A program made the position numbers and the translations under genes. From an uncultured bacterium (GTDB taxonomy: Bacteria > Verrucomicrobiota > Lentisphaeria > Victivallales > UBA1829), in the NCBI GenBank assembly GCA_900549415.1, contig URNX01000022.1, forward strand, positions 1-52,287: a stretch of 52,287 nucleotides of DNA, written 5' to 3'. Positions 25,212 to 33,612 of the stretch are shown piece by piece. The notes under the pieces were generated by a model. The model was not told the DNA's origin. It did not search any database and was given only the letters and a program-made list of their open reading frames with translations. The first letter of the stretch is position 1, and the number at the start of each line of letters is the position of its first letter.

Positions 25212-26237
25212 TTATTCCTCCCGGGTTGTTTCCGGTGCGCGGGAATCCTGTTCGTATGCGCTGACGATCCGTTCGACGAGGGAATGACGCATGACGTCGC
25301 CGCGGTCGAAGCGGCAGATGCTGATTCCGTCGATTTTCGAAAGAAGGCGGATCGCTTTGCCGAGTCCGCTTGCTTTCCGCGACGGCAGGTCTGTCTGTGA
25401 CGGGTCGCCCGCCACCACGCACTGGGAGTTGAAGCCGAGACGCGTAAGGAACATGAGCATTTGGTCGTCGGTCGTGTTCTGCGCCTCGTCAAGAATGATG
25501 AAAGAGTTGTTGAGTGTGCGTCCGCGCATGAATGCCAGCGGGGCGAGTTCGATCATGCCGCGCTCGGTGAGTGTCGCGAGCTCCTGAGGCTCGATCATGT
25601 CGCGGAGCGCGTCGTGCAGCGGACGCAGATACGGGTTGATTTTGTCTTCGAGTTTGCCGGGGAGAAAGCCGAGGTTTTCGCCTGCTTCAACCGCCGGACG
25701 CGCCAGAATGATGCGGTCGCGCTTGCCCGTCATGAGGGCGTTGACCGCCATTGCAACCGCCAGGTAGGTTTTGCCGGTTCCGGCGGGTCCGAGCGCGAAC
25801 ACGATATCACTTTTGTTCATTGCCTCGACGTATGCGAGCTGGTTCCGTGTGCGCGGGACGATTTCCTGGCGTCTGCGGGAAATTTTGATTTTGGAAGCGA
25901 AGAAATTCGAGAGTTCCGCCGGGCTTCCCGATGAGTAGGACTTGAGCGCGAGGTCGAAATCCATCTGGCGGATCGGTGCGCGGGTGTCCGCATGGAGCCG
26001 GAACAGGTGTTCGAGGAATGCTTTGGCGCGCTTGCCCGCTTCCGGATCGTCCGATTCCACCTTGATCCATGTATCGCGGGCAATGAGGGTGACGCCGAAG
26101 GTTTCTTCTGCGCGTTTCACATTTGCGGGGATATTTCCCGCAAAGACAGCATTGATCTCCGCTCCGGTGCCCTCGATGTAGGGAGAGGCTGCGGAGCGGG
26201 ACGACAAAGGATCAAGAGCTTCTTCGCCGCTGTTCAT
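25212..26237 (-). CDS. phoH: PhoH-like ATPase
   Basis: 341 residues. An N-terminal KH-like region (NVKRAEETFGVTLIARDTW) is followed by the PhoH NTPase with Walker A GPAGTGKTYLAVAMAVNAL, ILARPAVEAGENLGFLPGKL, Walker B FIILDEAQNT and SQCVVAGDPSQTDLP. PhoH proteins are thought to act in RNA metabolism, often with YbeY. It starts 8 nt after the LysM gene stops. The first 15 residues are Ser/Ala-rich and may be a poorly conserved extension. Confidence 0.93.
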   Translation of the reverse strand: MNSGEEALDPLSSRSAASPYIEGTGAEINAVFAGNIPANVKRAEETFGVTLIARDTWIKVESDDPEAGKRAKAFLEHLFRLHADTRAPIRQMDFDLALKSYSSGSPAELSNFFASKIKISRRRQEIVPRTRNQLAYVEAMNKSDIVFALGPAGTGKTYLAVAMAVNALMTGKRDRIILARPAVEAGENLGFLPGKLEDKINPYLRPLHDALRDMIEPQELATLTERGMIELAPLAFMRGRTLNNSFIILDEAQNTTDDQMLMFLTRLGFNSQCVVAGDPSQTDLPSRKASGLGKAIRLLSKIDGISICRFDRGDVMRHSLVERIVSAYEQDSRAPETTREE

Positions 26238-26245
26238 GGAGCGTT

Positions 26246-26926
26246 TCAGTTCCCTTCCGGAGCGGCGGTCTTTTCGGGAGCTGCCGCAGGCTTCTCTGCC
26301 GCCGTTTTCTGCGCGGCGGGTTCCGCAACGGTCTTTTTCGCTTTTGCGCGGATCAGCGGAACGGTGAGTTTCATGCCCGGTTTGAGCATGTTCGGATTGT
26401 CGTTGAGCAGTTTCCGGTTGGCCTCGAAGATGAAGCCCCAGAACTTGCCGTGTTTGTACTCTGCCGCCGCGATGGAGGAGAGTGTTTCGCCTTTTTTGAC
26501 GATATGCTCGCGGGTCTCCCCGGTGAGTTCGAAGTCACGCGGGAAGAATACCGGAGTGGATTTTTTTGCTTCGGGAGCCGGCTTTTCCGTCGGAGCGGGC
26601 TTTGCTGTCTGCTCAGTCTGCGCTGCTTGCGCGGGCGGAACCGGAGGCTCCTCGATGGAGGCGGGTTTCTCCGCCTCCGCTTTGGTGTCGAGTGTGGAAA
26701 CGATTCCCGCATCTTCCGTATCTGCTGCGTTCGCGGAAGCGGCGGGAGCCTCTTCCTGGACGACGATTACGAGCTTCGGATCGGGCGCTGCCTGCGGGAG
26801 CGCATCGCCTTTCCAGCCGTATTCCTGCTTGAGACGGGTTTCAACGGTTTCCTCTTTTGCGGAGTTGCACGCGGTGAACGCGGCGGCAAGCGAAAGAGCC
26901 GTAAATGCGAGAATCAGTTTCTTCAT
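26246..26926 (-). CDS. LysM-domain lipoprotein
   Basis: 226 residues from ATG 26926 (MKKLILAFTALSLAAAFTAC), a signal peptide with lipobox AFTAC. The middle is a low-complexity Pro/Ala/Glu/Lys stretch. A single LysM domain (EHIVKKGETLSSIAAAEY to MLKPGMKLTVPLI, about residues 136-185) should bind peptidoglycan. The end is again Ala/Lys/Pro-rich (KKTVAEPAAQKTAAEKP). Located between fabF and phoH with gaps of 8 nt, so it shares their transcript. Probably periplasmic and tethered to a membrane. Confidence 0.8.
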   Translation of the reverse strand: MKKLILAFTALSLAAAFTACNSAKEETVETRLKQEYGWKGDALPQAAPDPKLVIVVQEEAPAASANAADTEDAGIVSTLDTKAEAEKPASIEEPPVPPAQAAQTEQTAKPAPTEKPAPEAKKSTPVFFPRDFELTGETREHIVKKGETLSSIAAAEYKHGKFWGFIFEANRKLLNDNPNMLKPGMKLTVPLIRAKAKKTVAEPAAQKTAAEKPAAAPEKTAAPEGN

Positions 26927-26934
26927 ATCGAACC

Positions 26935-28188
26935 TCAGACTTTCTTGACGATGATCACGCCGTTGTGTCCGCCGAATCCGAGATTGGTGTTGACGGCGAC
27001 ATTGACAGAGCGTTCGCGTGCCGTGTTCGGGGTGCAGTCGAGATCGCACTCCGGATCCGGCGTCGTGTAGTTGATGGTCGGGGGAATGATGCCCGTCTGC
27101 ATCGCCTTGAGACAGACGATGGTTTCGAGTCCGCCCGCAGCGCCGAGGGAGTGTCCCATGCAGCCTTTTGTGCTGCTCATTGCAAGTTTGTATGCGGCGT
27201 CGCCGAATGCGGATTTGATTGCCGCCGTTTCAAACTTGTCGTTGAGGGACGTGCTGGTTCCGTGGGCGTTGATGTAGTCGACCTGATCCGGATTGAGTCC
27301 GGCGTTGTTGAGCGCCATGGTGAGCGCGCGTGCGCCGCCTTCGCCGCCGGGAGCGGGGGAGGTGATGTGGTACGCATCGCCCGTTGCGCCGTAGCCGACG
27401 ATTTCACCGTAGATTTTGGCGCCGCGCGCTTTGGCGTGTTCGTATTCTTCGAGAATCAGGATGCCGGCGCCTTCCGCCATGACGAATCCGTCGCGGTCCT
27501 TGTCGAACGGACGGCTTGCGCTGGTCGGGTCATCGTTGCGCTGGCTGAGCGCTTTCATGGAGCAGAATCCGGCGAAACCGAGTCTGGAAACGGATGCTTC
27601 CGCACCGCCGGTGATCATCATATCTGCATCGCCGCGCTTGACCATCCAGTAGGATTCCCCGATGGAGTGAGTTGCGGTGGAGCAGGCGGAAACGACTGCG
27701 TGGTTCGGTCCCTTCGCGCCGTAGCGGATGGAGAGGGAGCCGGAAGCCATGTCGATAATCATCATGGGGATGAGGAACGGACTGACGCGGTTCGGACCCT
27801 GCTGGAGCAGTTTCATGCACTGTTCTTCCATTGTGCGGATTCCGCCGATTCCGCTTCCGACGCAAACACCGATGCGGCTGGGATCGACAACGGAGCCGTC
27901 GCGGACGTCGATTCCGAGACCTGCGTCCTTCATGGCTTCATCGCCGGCGGCGATGGCGTAAATGCAGAAATCATCGAGACGCCGCGCCTCTTTTTCCGTC
28001 ATGTACTGGGTGACGTCGAGGTCTTTGACTTCGCCTGCAATGCGTGTTTTGAAGTCAGCCGCGTCAAATTTTGTGATCGGACCGATGCCGCTTCTGCCGG
28101 CAACAAGCGATTCCCACATGGCGTCGACACTGTTTCCGACGCTGGAAATCGCACCAATCCCTGTTACAACAACTCGTCTGGAACTCAT
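26935..28188 (-). CDS. fabF: Beta-ketoacyl-ACP synthase II
   Basis: 417 residues, the family's usual length. It condenses malonyl-ACP with acyl-ACP in fatty-acid elongation. The Cys-His-His triad is in VVSACSTATHS (Cys169), INAHGTSTSLND (His309) and STKGCMGHSLGAAGG (Lys341, His346). NLGFGGHNGVIIV is the standard end. AAAGGAGG precedes the ATG, directly behind a hairpin that follows acpP. Confidence 0.97.
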   Translation of the reverse strand: MSSRRVVVTGIGAISSVGNSVDAMWESLVAGRSGIGPITKFDAADFKTRIAGEVKDLDVTQYMTEKEARRLDDFCIYAIAAGDEAMKDAGLGIDVRDGSVVDPSRIGVCVGSGIGGIRTMEEQCMKLLQQGPNRVSPFLIPMMIIDMASGSLSIRYGAKGPNHAVVSACSTATHSIGESYWMVKRGDADMMITGGAEASVSRLGFAGFCSMKALSQRNDDPTSASRPFDKDRDGFVMAEGAGILILEEYEHAKARGAKIYGEIVGYGATGDAYHITSPAPGGEGGARALTMALNNAGLNPDQVDYINAHGTSTSLNDKFETAAIKSAFGDAAYKLAMSSTKGCMGHSLGAAGGLETIVCLKAMQTGIIPPTINYTTPDPECDLDCTPNTARERSVNVAVNTNLGFGGHNGVIIVKKV

Positions 28189-28203
28189 TCAGTCCTCCTT
28201 TAA

Positions 28204-28246
28204 CAAAAAAAATGGGTCACAACCCTTTTCGAGTTGGATGACCCAT
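28204..28246 (-). terminator. Terminator or attenuator between acpP and fabF
   Basis: ATGGGTCA / TGACCCAT (8 bp) extended by CAAC / GTTG with a 2-nt bulge; on the minus strand eight T follow. It would let acpP be made in excess of fabF and the downstream genes. Confidence 0.8.
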
Positions 28247-28271
28247 CGTATACACTAAAGACTGATCAGCC

Positions 28272-28508
28272 TTAGTTCTGCTTGCTTTCAACGTACTTGA
28301 TGGCATCGCCAACCGTTGTCAGCTTCTCGGCATCCTCATCCGGAATCTCAGCGCCGAAGGCTTCTTCGAGAGCCATGACCAGTTCGACCTGATCCAGAGA
28401 ATCAGCACCGAGGTCTTCGATGAATTTTGCGTCAGCGGTGACCTGGTCTTCGTTCACTCCGAGCTGCTCGACCACGATCTTTTTGACTTTATCTGCAATT
28501 TCCGACAT
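28272..28508 (-). CDS. acpP: Acyl carrier protein
   Basis: 78 residues from ATG 28508 (MSEIADKVKKIVVEQLGV). Carries the phosphopantetheine attachment site DLGADSLDQVELVMALEE with Ser37. Acidic throughout, as usual. It carries the growing acyl chain for FabF, encoded next. AAAGGGCTT lies upstream, and a strong promoter precedes it. Confidence 0.97.
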   Translation of the reverse strand: MSEIADKVKKIVVEQLGVNEDQVTADAKFIEDLGADSLDQVELVMALEEAFGAEIPDEDAEKLTTVGDAIKYVESKQN

Positions 28509-28579
28509 TTTAAGCCCTTTCTGATAAAAGTTCTGTTTCAAATTGCTGTTTCTAACTAAATTGCCGTCTTATTCTGCTT

Positions 28580-28607
28580 AATCTACACCGTATCAGGGAA
28601 AAGTCAA
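28580..28607 (-). promoter_or_regulatory. Promoter of acpP and the following minus-strand run
   Basis: On the minus strand TTGACT (28607-28602), 16 bp, TAGATT (28585-28580), 71 bp before the acpP start. Confidence 0.6.
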
Positions 28608-28650
28608 GCCGTTTTTAAAACTTTTTCTTGACCTTTCTCCTTTTTGAACT

Positions 28651-28680
28651 GGAAAAACTGTTGAATATCAGCAGTTTCCC
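28651..28680 (-). terminator. Terminator after thiF
   Basis: On the minus strand AAACTG and CAGTTT pair across an 11-nt loop and run into TTTTT, directly after the thiF stop codon. Moderate stem. Confidence 0.5.
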
Positions 28681-28681
28681 T

Positions 28682-29281
28682 TCAGATTTCCCTGCCGAGA
28701 ATCAGCGCCAGCGCGGTGTTCGCCTCCTGCGCCGCCGCGATTCCCACTCGCGCAGACTGCGGCGTCAGTTCCCCGCCGATTTCCGATGTCAGGTCGCCGG
28801 CAAGGTAGAGATTCTTTCCGACTTTCCGCACCTGCATCGCGTTGGAACGTCCCCAGCCTGCCAGTCCGCTCGCCGCGACAACCGGACGCCCCTGCGGGAG
28901 CAGTTCGCGCACGAACAGCGTCTTTGAATCCGCCGCGTCAAACGCTTCCAGAAACAAATCGCAGCAGTCGAAGATTTCGTGGATATTTTCCGCCGTTATG
29001 CGGGTGTTGTGCAGTTCAAGTTTCACATCCGGGTTGATGCGCCGCAGGTTCTCCGCAAGCGCTTCCACTTTCGGCATCCCGAGCTGGTCGCGGAAGAAAA
29101 ACTGGCGGTTCAGGTTGCTCTCGCAGACCGTGTCGAAATCCGCAATGACGAACTGTTCGACGCCCGCACGGACCAGGTGCGCGGCAGCGTTCGAGCCGAG
29201 CCCGCCTGCGCCGCCGATGCCGATCCGGACACTGCGGAGTTTCTCAATTTCCTCCGATTTCAGATAAGTGTTGACGTTCAT
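28682..29281 (-). CDS. thiF: ThiF-family sulfur-carrier adenylyltransferase, short form
   Basis: 199 residues from ATG 29281. The E1-like fold shows the nucleotide loop RIGIGGAGGLGSNAAAHLVR, the acidic strand FVIADFDTVCESNLNRQFF (substrate-binding N-R-Q), and DLFLEAFDAADSKTL. The Zn-binding CxxC pairs of E. coli ThiF are absent, as in a shorter ThiF subgroup I recall. It should activate the ThiS C-terminus with ATP for thiazole sulfur transfer. Start overlaps the thiS stop by one base (TGATG). No thiG or thiH in the window. Confidence 0.85.
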   Translation of the reverse strand: MNVNTYLKSEEIEKLRSVRIGIGGAGGLGSNAAAHLVRAGVEQFVIADFDTVCESNLNRQFFFRDQLGMPKVEALAENLRRINPDVKLELHNTRITAENIHEIFDCCDLFLEAFDAADSKTLFVRELLPQGRPVVAASGLAGWGRSNAMQVRKVGKNLYLAGDLTSEIGGELTPQSARVGIAAAQEANTALALILGREI

Positions 29282-29484
29282 CAGCCGCCTCCCACCATGG
29301 AGAATGCGTTCAGCGCGTCGCCGCTGTTCAGGACGGTTTTCGTCCACTCCTGCGGATCCGCGAGAATTTCTCCGTTCAGTTCAAGAATCAGATGCGGGGA
29401 CCGGATGTTTTTCTTTTCCAGAAATGCCGCAATGGTGGTTGCTTCCGCAACTTCTTCATGTTTTCCGTTGAATTTAATGGTCAT
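29281..29484 (-). CDS. thiS: ThiS-like sulfur carrier protein
   Basis: 67 residues, ubiquitin-like, ending in the required Gly-Gly (FSMVGGG). LILELNGEILADPQEWTKT and the LNSGDALNAFSMVGGG tail are the ThiS pattern (iN...v..d....l..GD.iei...vgGG). It overlaps the SGNH hydrolase stop by 4 nt and thiF by 1 nt. Partner of the ThiF-like enzyme that follows. Confidence 0.88.
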   Translation of the reverse strand: MTIKFNGKHEEVAEATTIAAFLEKKNIRSPHLILELNGEILADPQEWTKTVLNSGDALNAFSMVGGG

Positions 29485-30479
29485 AATTCCTCCATCAGCT
29501 GTTCGGCAAGACGCTCCGCAAGCTGTTCGATTCCGGCGTCGCGCGGGTGCACGTGGTCGGGTTCGTAAAGCGCGGGGTCATGATCAATGAGTTCGCTTCC
29601 GTTGATGATCCGCACATTCGGATCTCCGCATTCCGCTCCGAACTCCGCATAGACGTCGCGGAACTCCTGAAGTGTATGATGTGCCGCGGGAGCTTTGAAT
29701 TTGGTCGAAAGCCACATCGGCGAAAGAAAATCAACGGGAGTTTCCGGCTGGAATGCGCGGAAGTCGTGCAGAAACTTTTCAAGATTCGCGCGGAACTTTT
29801 CCGGCAGCATTCCTTCGCGCCAGTCGTTTGCGCCGATCGAGCAGACCAGCCGGTTCATCTTCAGCGTGCCGAGCACTTTTGCCGCGCCCGGGTTGAGTCC
29901 GATTCCCGCAATGCCCATATTGACAACTTCCCAGTCGAGCAGTTCGCCAACCAGGTAAGGGAAGGTGCGGTCGATCCGTGATGCGCTGAATCCGTGGACG
30001 ATGGAGTCGCCGAAAAACACCGCACGGTACGCCGGACGCGGTTTCGGCTCCGCAAATTCCGCCTCGGAATTTGTGTGGAGCGTGTGAATTTCCACGATGT
30101 CCCCGTATGGCAGAACAAGTTCGTAATCGTGCCATTCCCCGTCGGCGCGGACCTTGACTGTGACGGGTTCGTTCTTGCAGCCGTCGCGCTTGGAGCGCTC
30201 AAATGTGGTGCGCTCCCCCGCTTTACCGTCGATGAGATAGACGCCGAGCCCGTTTTGCATCCGGTTCGGGTTGGTTCGCTCCTTGTAGAGCAGATCGACA
30301 ACGATTTTTGACGCATTTGTGCGGAAGCGCATCCGCGCGCCGGGAGAGTCGAGATTATACTTTTTTTCGTTCGGAACGGTGCGGCTGAATCCGATGCGTC
30401 CGCCGTTGTCGATGCGGTTCTGATAATCGGAATAGGAGATCCGGGGATCCGCCGCCGGAATCGCTGTCAACCCGTCCAT
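29481..30479 (-). CDS. SGNH/GDSL-type esterase
   Basis: 332 residues from ATG 30479 (MDGLTAIPAADPRISY). An N-terminal beta domain of about 170 residues precedes the SGNH fold: block I AVFFGDSIVHGFSA with the Ser, block III VCSIGANDWREG with Asn, and block V EPDHVHPRDAG with Asp and His. Likely deacylates or de-acetylates a carbohydrate; no signal peptide is visible. It overlaps thiS by 4 nt, an odd partner for thiamine genes. The frame upstream of 30479 is not coding-like and overlaps the permease. Confidence 0.8.
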   Translation of the reverse strand: MDGLTAIPAADPRISYSDYQNRIDNGGRIGFSRTVPNEKKYNLDSPGARMRFRTNASKIVVDLLYKERTNPNRMQNGLGVYLIDGKAGERTTFERSKRDGCKNEPVTVKVRADGEWHDYELVLPYGDIVEIHTLHTNSEAEFAEPKPRPAYRAVFFGDSIVHGFSASRIDRTFPYLVGELLDWEVVNMGIAGIGLNPGAAKVLGTLKMNRLVCSIGANDWREGMLPEKFRANLEKFLHDFRAFQPETPVDFLSPMWLSTKFKAPAAHHTLQEFRDVYAEFGAECGDPNVRIINGSELIDHDPALYEPDHVHPRDAGIEQLAERLAEQLMEEL

Positions 30480-30487
30480 GCCGAACC

Positions 30488-31450
30488 TCAGTTGATGGCG
30501 TCTTTCGCGACTTCGCGGTCGTTGAACAGCGCCATCGCCCAGACGGCCCAGAATCCTCCGTAGATGATGCTGTAGACGAGCGCCCAGCCGAGATAGCGGA
30601 GCGGAATCTGTGTGTGCGCTGCGAGCGCATCGGCCATCCAGAAGTACTGCCAGTTCGGGAGGATTGCGGAGAAGAGATCGCCCGAAAATCCGCCGCCGAG
30701 CCAGTGTGTGGAAACGTATTTCGAGATCAGTCCGAGGAAGAACAGAATGGAACAGGACGTCAGATTGGTGACGATTCCGCAACGGGTGGCGAGCGCCGCG
30801 GAAATCGCGCCCATCAGCCAGACCGCGGGGAAGAGCAGCGACAGCGCCGTAATGAACTGCAGCGGCGGGATGAACCCTTCATCATCGGGCGCTCCCTGCA
30901 CGAGATAGAGCAGAACTGCGTAAATGGGAAGAGCCGCAGCCGTCAGAAAGGTGATTGCGGAGGGGAATGAAATTCCTTTGAGATAGTTCAGCACAGCCGC
31001 CGTCAGCGCGCAGACGGCAAGGACACCGTAGTAGAACGCCATTGCGCCAAAGTCCAGCCGGAACTGGTCTTTTGCGATCATCACCGCAACGAACGAGGCG
31101 GCGATCATGGAGAATGTGAACACGGTCAGCGCCATGGTGACACCGACGATTTTCGCGGTGATGAATGTGTAGCGCGGCACGGGTTTCGAGAGCAGAAGCA
31201 GAACCGTTCCGTTGCGCATTTCCCGCGTGATTGTGTGGCTGGAACAGAGTGCGGCGACAATGAGTCCGAGCACCATGGTCGTCGCCATCGAACTGTCAAC
31301 GACCAGTTTCACCTGTTCGCGGAATACGAACATGGAGAACATCGGCAGAATGCAGATGAGGACGAGTCCGACGAGCAGGAGCAGGAAAAAGATCGGCTCG
31401 CGCACGCATTCGCGGAAGGTGTTGAGAGTCAGGCGGTAGAAGATGTTCAT
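30488..31450 (-). CDS. ABC-2-type transport permease
   Basis: 320 residues with about six membrane spans. It begins NIFYRLTLNTFRECVREPIF, the usual amphipathic start of ABC-2 permeases, and has the SSHTITREMRNGTVLLLLSKPVPR segment typical of the coupling region. No ATP-binding subunit lies next to it; the upstream gene (4-nt overlap) encodes a secreted protein instead. The ATPase would be encoded elsewhere. Substrate unknown. Confidence 0.75.
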   Translation of the reverse strand: MNIFYRLTLNTFRECVREPIFFLLLLVGLVLICILPMFSMFVFREQVKLVVDSSMATTMVLGLIVAALCSSHTITREMRNGTVLLLLSKPVPRYTFITAKIVGVTMALTVFTFSMIAASFVAVMIAKDQFRLDFGAMAFYYGVLAVCALTAAVLNYLKGISFPSAITFLTAAALPIYAVLLYLVQGAPDDEGFIPPLQFITALSLLFPAVWLMGAISAALATRCGIVTNLTSCSILFFLGLISKYVSTHWLGGGFSGDLFSAILPNWQYFWMADALAAHTQIPLRYLGWALVYSIIYGGFWAVWAMALFNDREVAKDAIN

Positions 31451-32022
31451 TTTTCCTCCGCGGGCGCTTTTGCTGCATCGGCTTCATCGACTTCGGGAAC
31501 TTCATCTTCCGCATTGCGCTTTGCTTCGAAATCCTTTTTGATGCGGTCGGAGTTGAAGAGGTTTGCCGCGGAAACGGCGTTCACGAACCAGCTCTTGCTT
31601 GCAAAGTCGATGATTTCATACTTGCGGTCGATTGCCAGCCGGTAGTCGTTCGGGACGATTGTTTCGTCTCCGATGATGACGATGCGTTTCGGGTTGAGCG
31701 CGGATACGCAGGCGCTAAACTGGTCAGGGTCGAGCTTCGCCGGAGCCTTGCCGTCGGGAAGAATGAGGTAGATCGCCTGCTGTTCGGCGTTTACTGGCGG
31801 CAGAAGAAGAATCGGGTTGCGTGTCGCCTCCTGAATAGCCGTCGCAAGGTCGCGCGGACTCTGGTAGTTGGCCGTGATGATGAGGTATTCGATGACGCGT
31901 CCTTCGACCTGTTTCGGCCAGTCTCCGCCGTCCCATGCAGCGGCGTTCGCAGCGGCGGGAGCGACGACTCCGGCGGATATAAGCAAAGCGGTCATGAATT
32001 TTCCGATGAAGTTTCTGAACAT
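31447..32022 (-). CDS. Unknown secreted protein
   Basis: 191 residues with a signal peptide (FMTALLISAGVVAPAAANAAAW, cleavage probably at ANA-AA). The mature part alternates strands and helices (EYLIITANYQSPRDLATAI, AIYLILPDGKAPAKL, LNPKRIVIIGDETIV) and ends in an Ala/Glu/Asp-rich tail. I do not recognise it. It is the first gene of the run with the ABC permease, the SGNH hydrolase, thiS and thiF, and CAGGAG precedes the ATG. Possibly a periplasmic partner of the permease (inference from the 4-nt overlap). Confidence 0.7.
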   Translation of the reverse strand: MFRNFIGKFMTALLISAGVVAPAAANAAAWDGGDWPKQVEGRVIEYLIITANYQSPRDLATAIQEATRNPILLLPPVNAEQQAIYLILPDGKAPAKLDPDQFSACVSALNPKRIVIIGDETIVPNDYRLAIDRKYEIIDFASKSWFVNAVSAANLFNSDRIKKDFEAKRNAEDEVPEVDEADAAKAPAEEK

Positions 32023-32064
32023 ATCCGAATCTCCTGTTCGTTTAAAAATTTTTGTACATCAGGT

Positions 32065-32093
32065 ATTTTAACCATCAAATGAAGAAAATGCAA
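32065..32093 (-). promoter_or_regulatory. Promoter of the secreted protein/ABC permease run
   Basis: On the minus strand TTGCAT (32093-32088), 17 bp, TAAAAT (32070-32065), 43 bp before the ATG. Same -35 as the tRNA, kdsB and CRISPR promoters. Confidence 0.65.
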
Positions 32094-32143
32094 ATGCGGA
32101 GCAGATTTTTTTCTGAAAGATTTTGCGGAAGCTCCGCAAACCG

Positions 32144-33307
32144 TCAGGTTGATTTGCGGATGACGAAGAAGTAGCTGTAGAACAGAAACGCCAGCGTCGG
32201 ACCGACTCCGCCGATGAACGGCGGAACGTAGCCCTGTTTGCCGAGAACGAGGAAAATCTCCGTCATCATCTGGAAGACAACGATTGCGCCGACTGCAGTC
32301 ACGATGGAGAGGAATATGCCGGCACGCTCGTTTTTCGCCGCCAGCGGAAGTCCGAGGAAGACGCAGAGAAAGCAGACCCACGGAAATGCGAGACGGTAAT
32401 AAAGAATGGTCTGATAGACGTTCCGGAGGGAATCCACCATGTTCGGATTGTCCTTCAGAATGCGCCAGATTGCGAACGAGGAAAGTTCATCCGGAGGACG
32501 GATGGCGTTGCCGATGTTTTCGACGGTTTCGGGGATCTGATCCGTGGTGAACTTGAGCTCTTTGATGTGCTGTTCCGCACCCGGAACGTGGAGGATTTCG
32601 CTGTATGGGGTGCGTTTGACTCCGCGGAAGACCCAGCCGGAGGGAGTGTATTCCGCCTCTTCCGCCTGCAGATCCCACGCGATGTAGCGGTGACCGGTTT
32701 CATCATTTTTATATTGTTTCAGAATGACGCTTTTCTGCAGTCCGCTTTTGTCGAAATTGGTGAAGAGCCAGTCGCGGGTCTTGTCGGAACTGCGGTACTG
32801 GAGCATGCTGTACATGCGTTTTTCATAGTTTTCCCTGCCGAGGGATTTGATGAGAACTTTCGCGTCCATGTCGCAGTCCGGAACGAGCTGCTCATTGAAC
32901 CAGAAGTTGATGAATGTGACGCAGAGGGCTGCGATGTAGATTGCGCCGCCGCACCGGAGCATGGAGAGGCCGGATGCGCGCATGGCGGTGATTTCACGGG
33001 TCCGTCCGAGGTTTGCGATGCAGTACATGCAGGACAGGAGGACGGAGATCGGGAGAACGAAGCGGATGTTTCCCGGCATTTTGAGAATGAAGTATTTTGC
33101 GGCGAGGAAGAAGGTTGATTTGTGTTCCAGAAAGTCGGAGATATCGTTGAAGACGTCACCGATGAGGAAGAGGAGGGTGAACGTGAACGCAAGGACGGAG
33201 AAGGGAATCATGAATTCCCGGAGGACATAACAGTCGAGGATGGGGAGCCAGAAGAAAGTTCTTCCCCTGTTGACTGCTTTCAGAGATTTGCGTTCGTTGT
33301 TTGTCAT
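32144..33307 (-). CDS. LptF/LptG family LPS-export permease
   Basis: 387 residues from ATG 33307 (MTNNERKSLK); an ATG at 33334 is also possible, and neither has a convincing ribosome-binding site. The start must lie after the rpsU terminator. Three N-terminal spans (FMIPFSVLAFTFTLLFLIG, IRFVLPISVLLSCMYCI) are followed by REITAMRASGLSMLR, the family signature of the coupling helix. A periplasmic beta-jellyroll domain comes next, then three C-terminal spans. LptF/G pull LPS from the inner membrane with LptB. A second paralogue is not in this window. A hairpin without T-run (32122-32140) follows the stop. Confidence 0.85.
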   Translation of the reverse strand: MTNNERKSLKAVNRGRTFFWLPILDCYVLREFMIPFSVLAFTFTLLFLIGDVFNDISDFLEHKSTFFLAAKYFILKMPGNIRFVLPISVLLSCMYCIANLGRTREITAMRASGLSMLRCGGAIYIAALCVTFINFWFNEQLVPDCDMDAKVLIKSLGRENYEKRMYSMLQYRSSDKTRDWLFTNFDKSGLQKSVILKQYKNDETGHRYIAWDLQAEEAEYTPSGWVFRGVKRTPYSEILHVPGAEQHIKELKFTTDQIPETVENIGNAIRPPDELSSFAIWRILKDNPNMVDSLRNVYQTILYYRLAFPWVCFLCVFLGLPLAAKNERAGIFLSIVTAVGAIVVFQMMTEIFLVLGKQGYVPPFIGGVGPTLAFLFYSYFFVIRKST

Positions 33308-33346
33308 TCCTGAATCTTTCGTTTCCGGGAGCATGTCCCGATTGAT

Positions 33347-33382
33347 AAAAAACAAGCCGCGAATGGGGAAATCCGTTCGCGG
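33347..33382 (-). terminator. Terminator after rpsU
   Basis: On the minus strand CCGCGAA / TTCGCGG (7 bp, 12-nt loop) is followed by CTTG and six T. It separates rpsU from the LPS permease gene. Confidence 0.75.
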
Positions 33383-33400
33383 CATGGAAAAGCTTCCCAA

Positions 33401-33568
33401 TCAGCCTCTGCGGCGCTGGGTGCGGCGTTTCTTCTCGCTCGGCTTCTCGAAGTGTCTTCTGTTGCGAAGTTCCTTGAGGGTGCCTTCCTTGTCGAGTTTC
33501 TTTTTCAGTTTGCGGAGAGCGCGATCGATCGGCTCGCCTTTTTTCAGTCTGACTTCCGTTGCTTCCAT
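33401..33568 (-). CDS. rpsU: 30S ribosomal protein S21 (bS21)
   Basis: 55 residues, too short for a simple length cutoff. It starts MEATEVRLKKGEPIDRALRK and continues KKKLDKEGTLKELRNRRHFE, the S21 pattern, then a basic end (KKRRTQRRRG). A very strong AAGGGGGGTGA lies upstream. It follows the sigma factor gene by 44 nt on the same strand and is closed by its own terminator. S21 helps the small subunit bind mRNA near the anti-Shine-Dalgarno sequence. Confidence 0.95.
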   Translation of the reverse strand: MEATEVRLKKGEPIDRALRKLKKKLDKEGTLKELRNRRHFEKPSEKKRRTQRRRG

Positions 33569-33612
33569 TGTGTTCACCCCCCTTCAGCGTTGTGAGTTGA
33601 TATTGTTCATGT

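Noticed and set aside
26905..28203. A 432-codon plus-strand frame
   Set aside because: Exact antisense of fabF.
32122..32140. Hairpin after the LptF/G gene as an intrinsic terminator
   Set aside because: Good 8-bp stem but no T-run on either strand.
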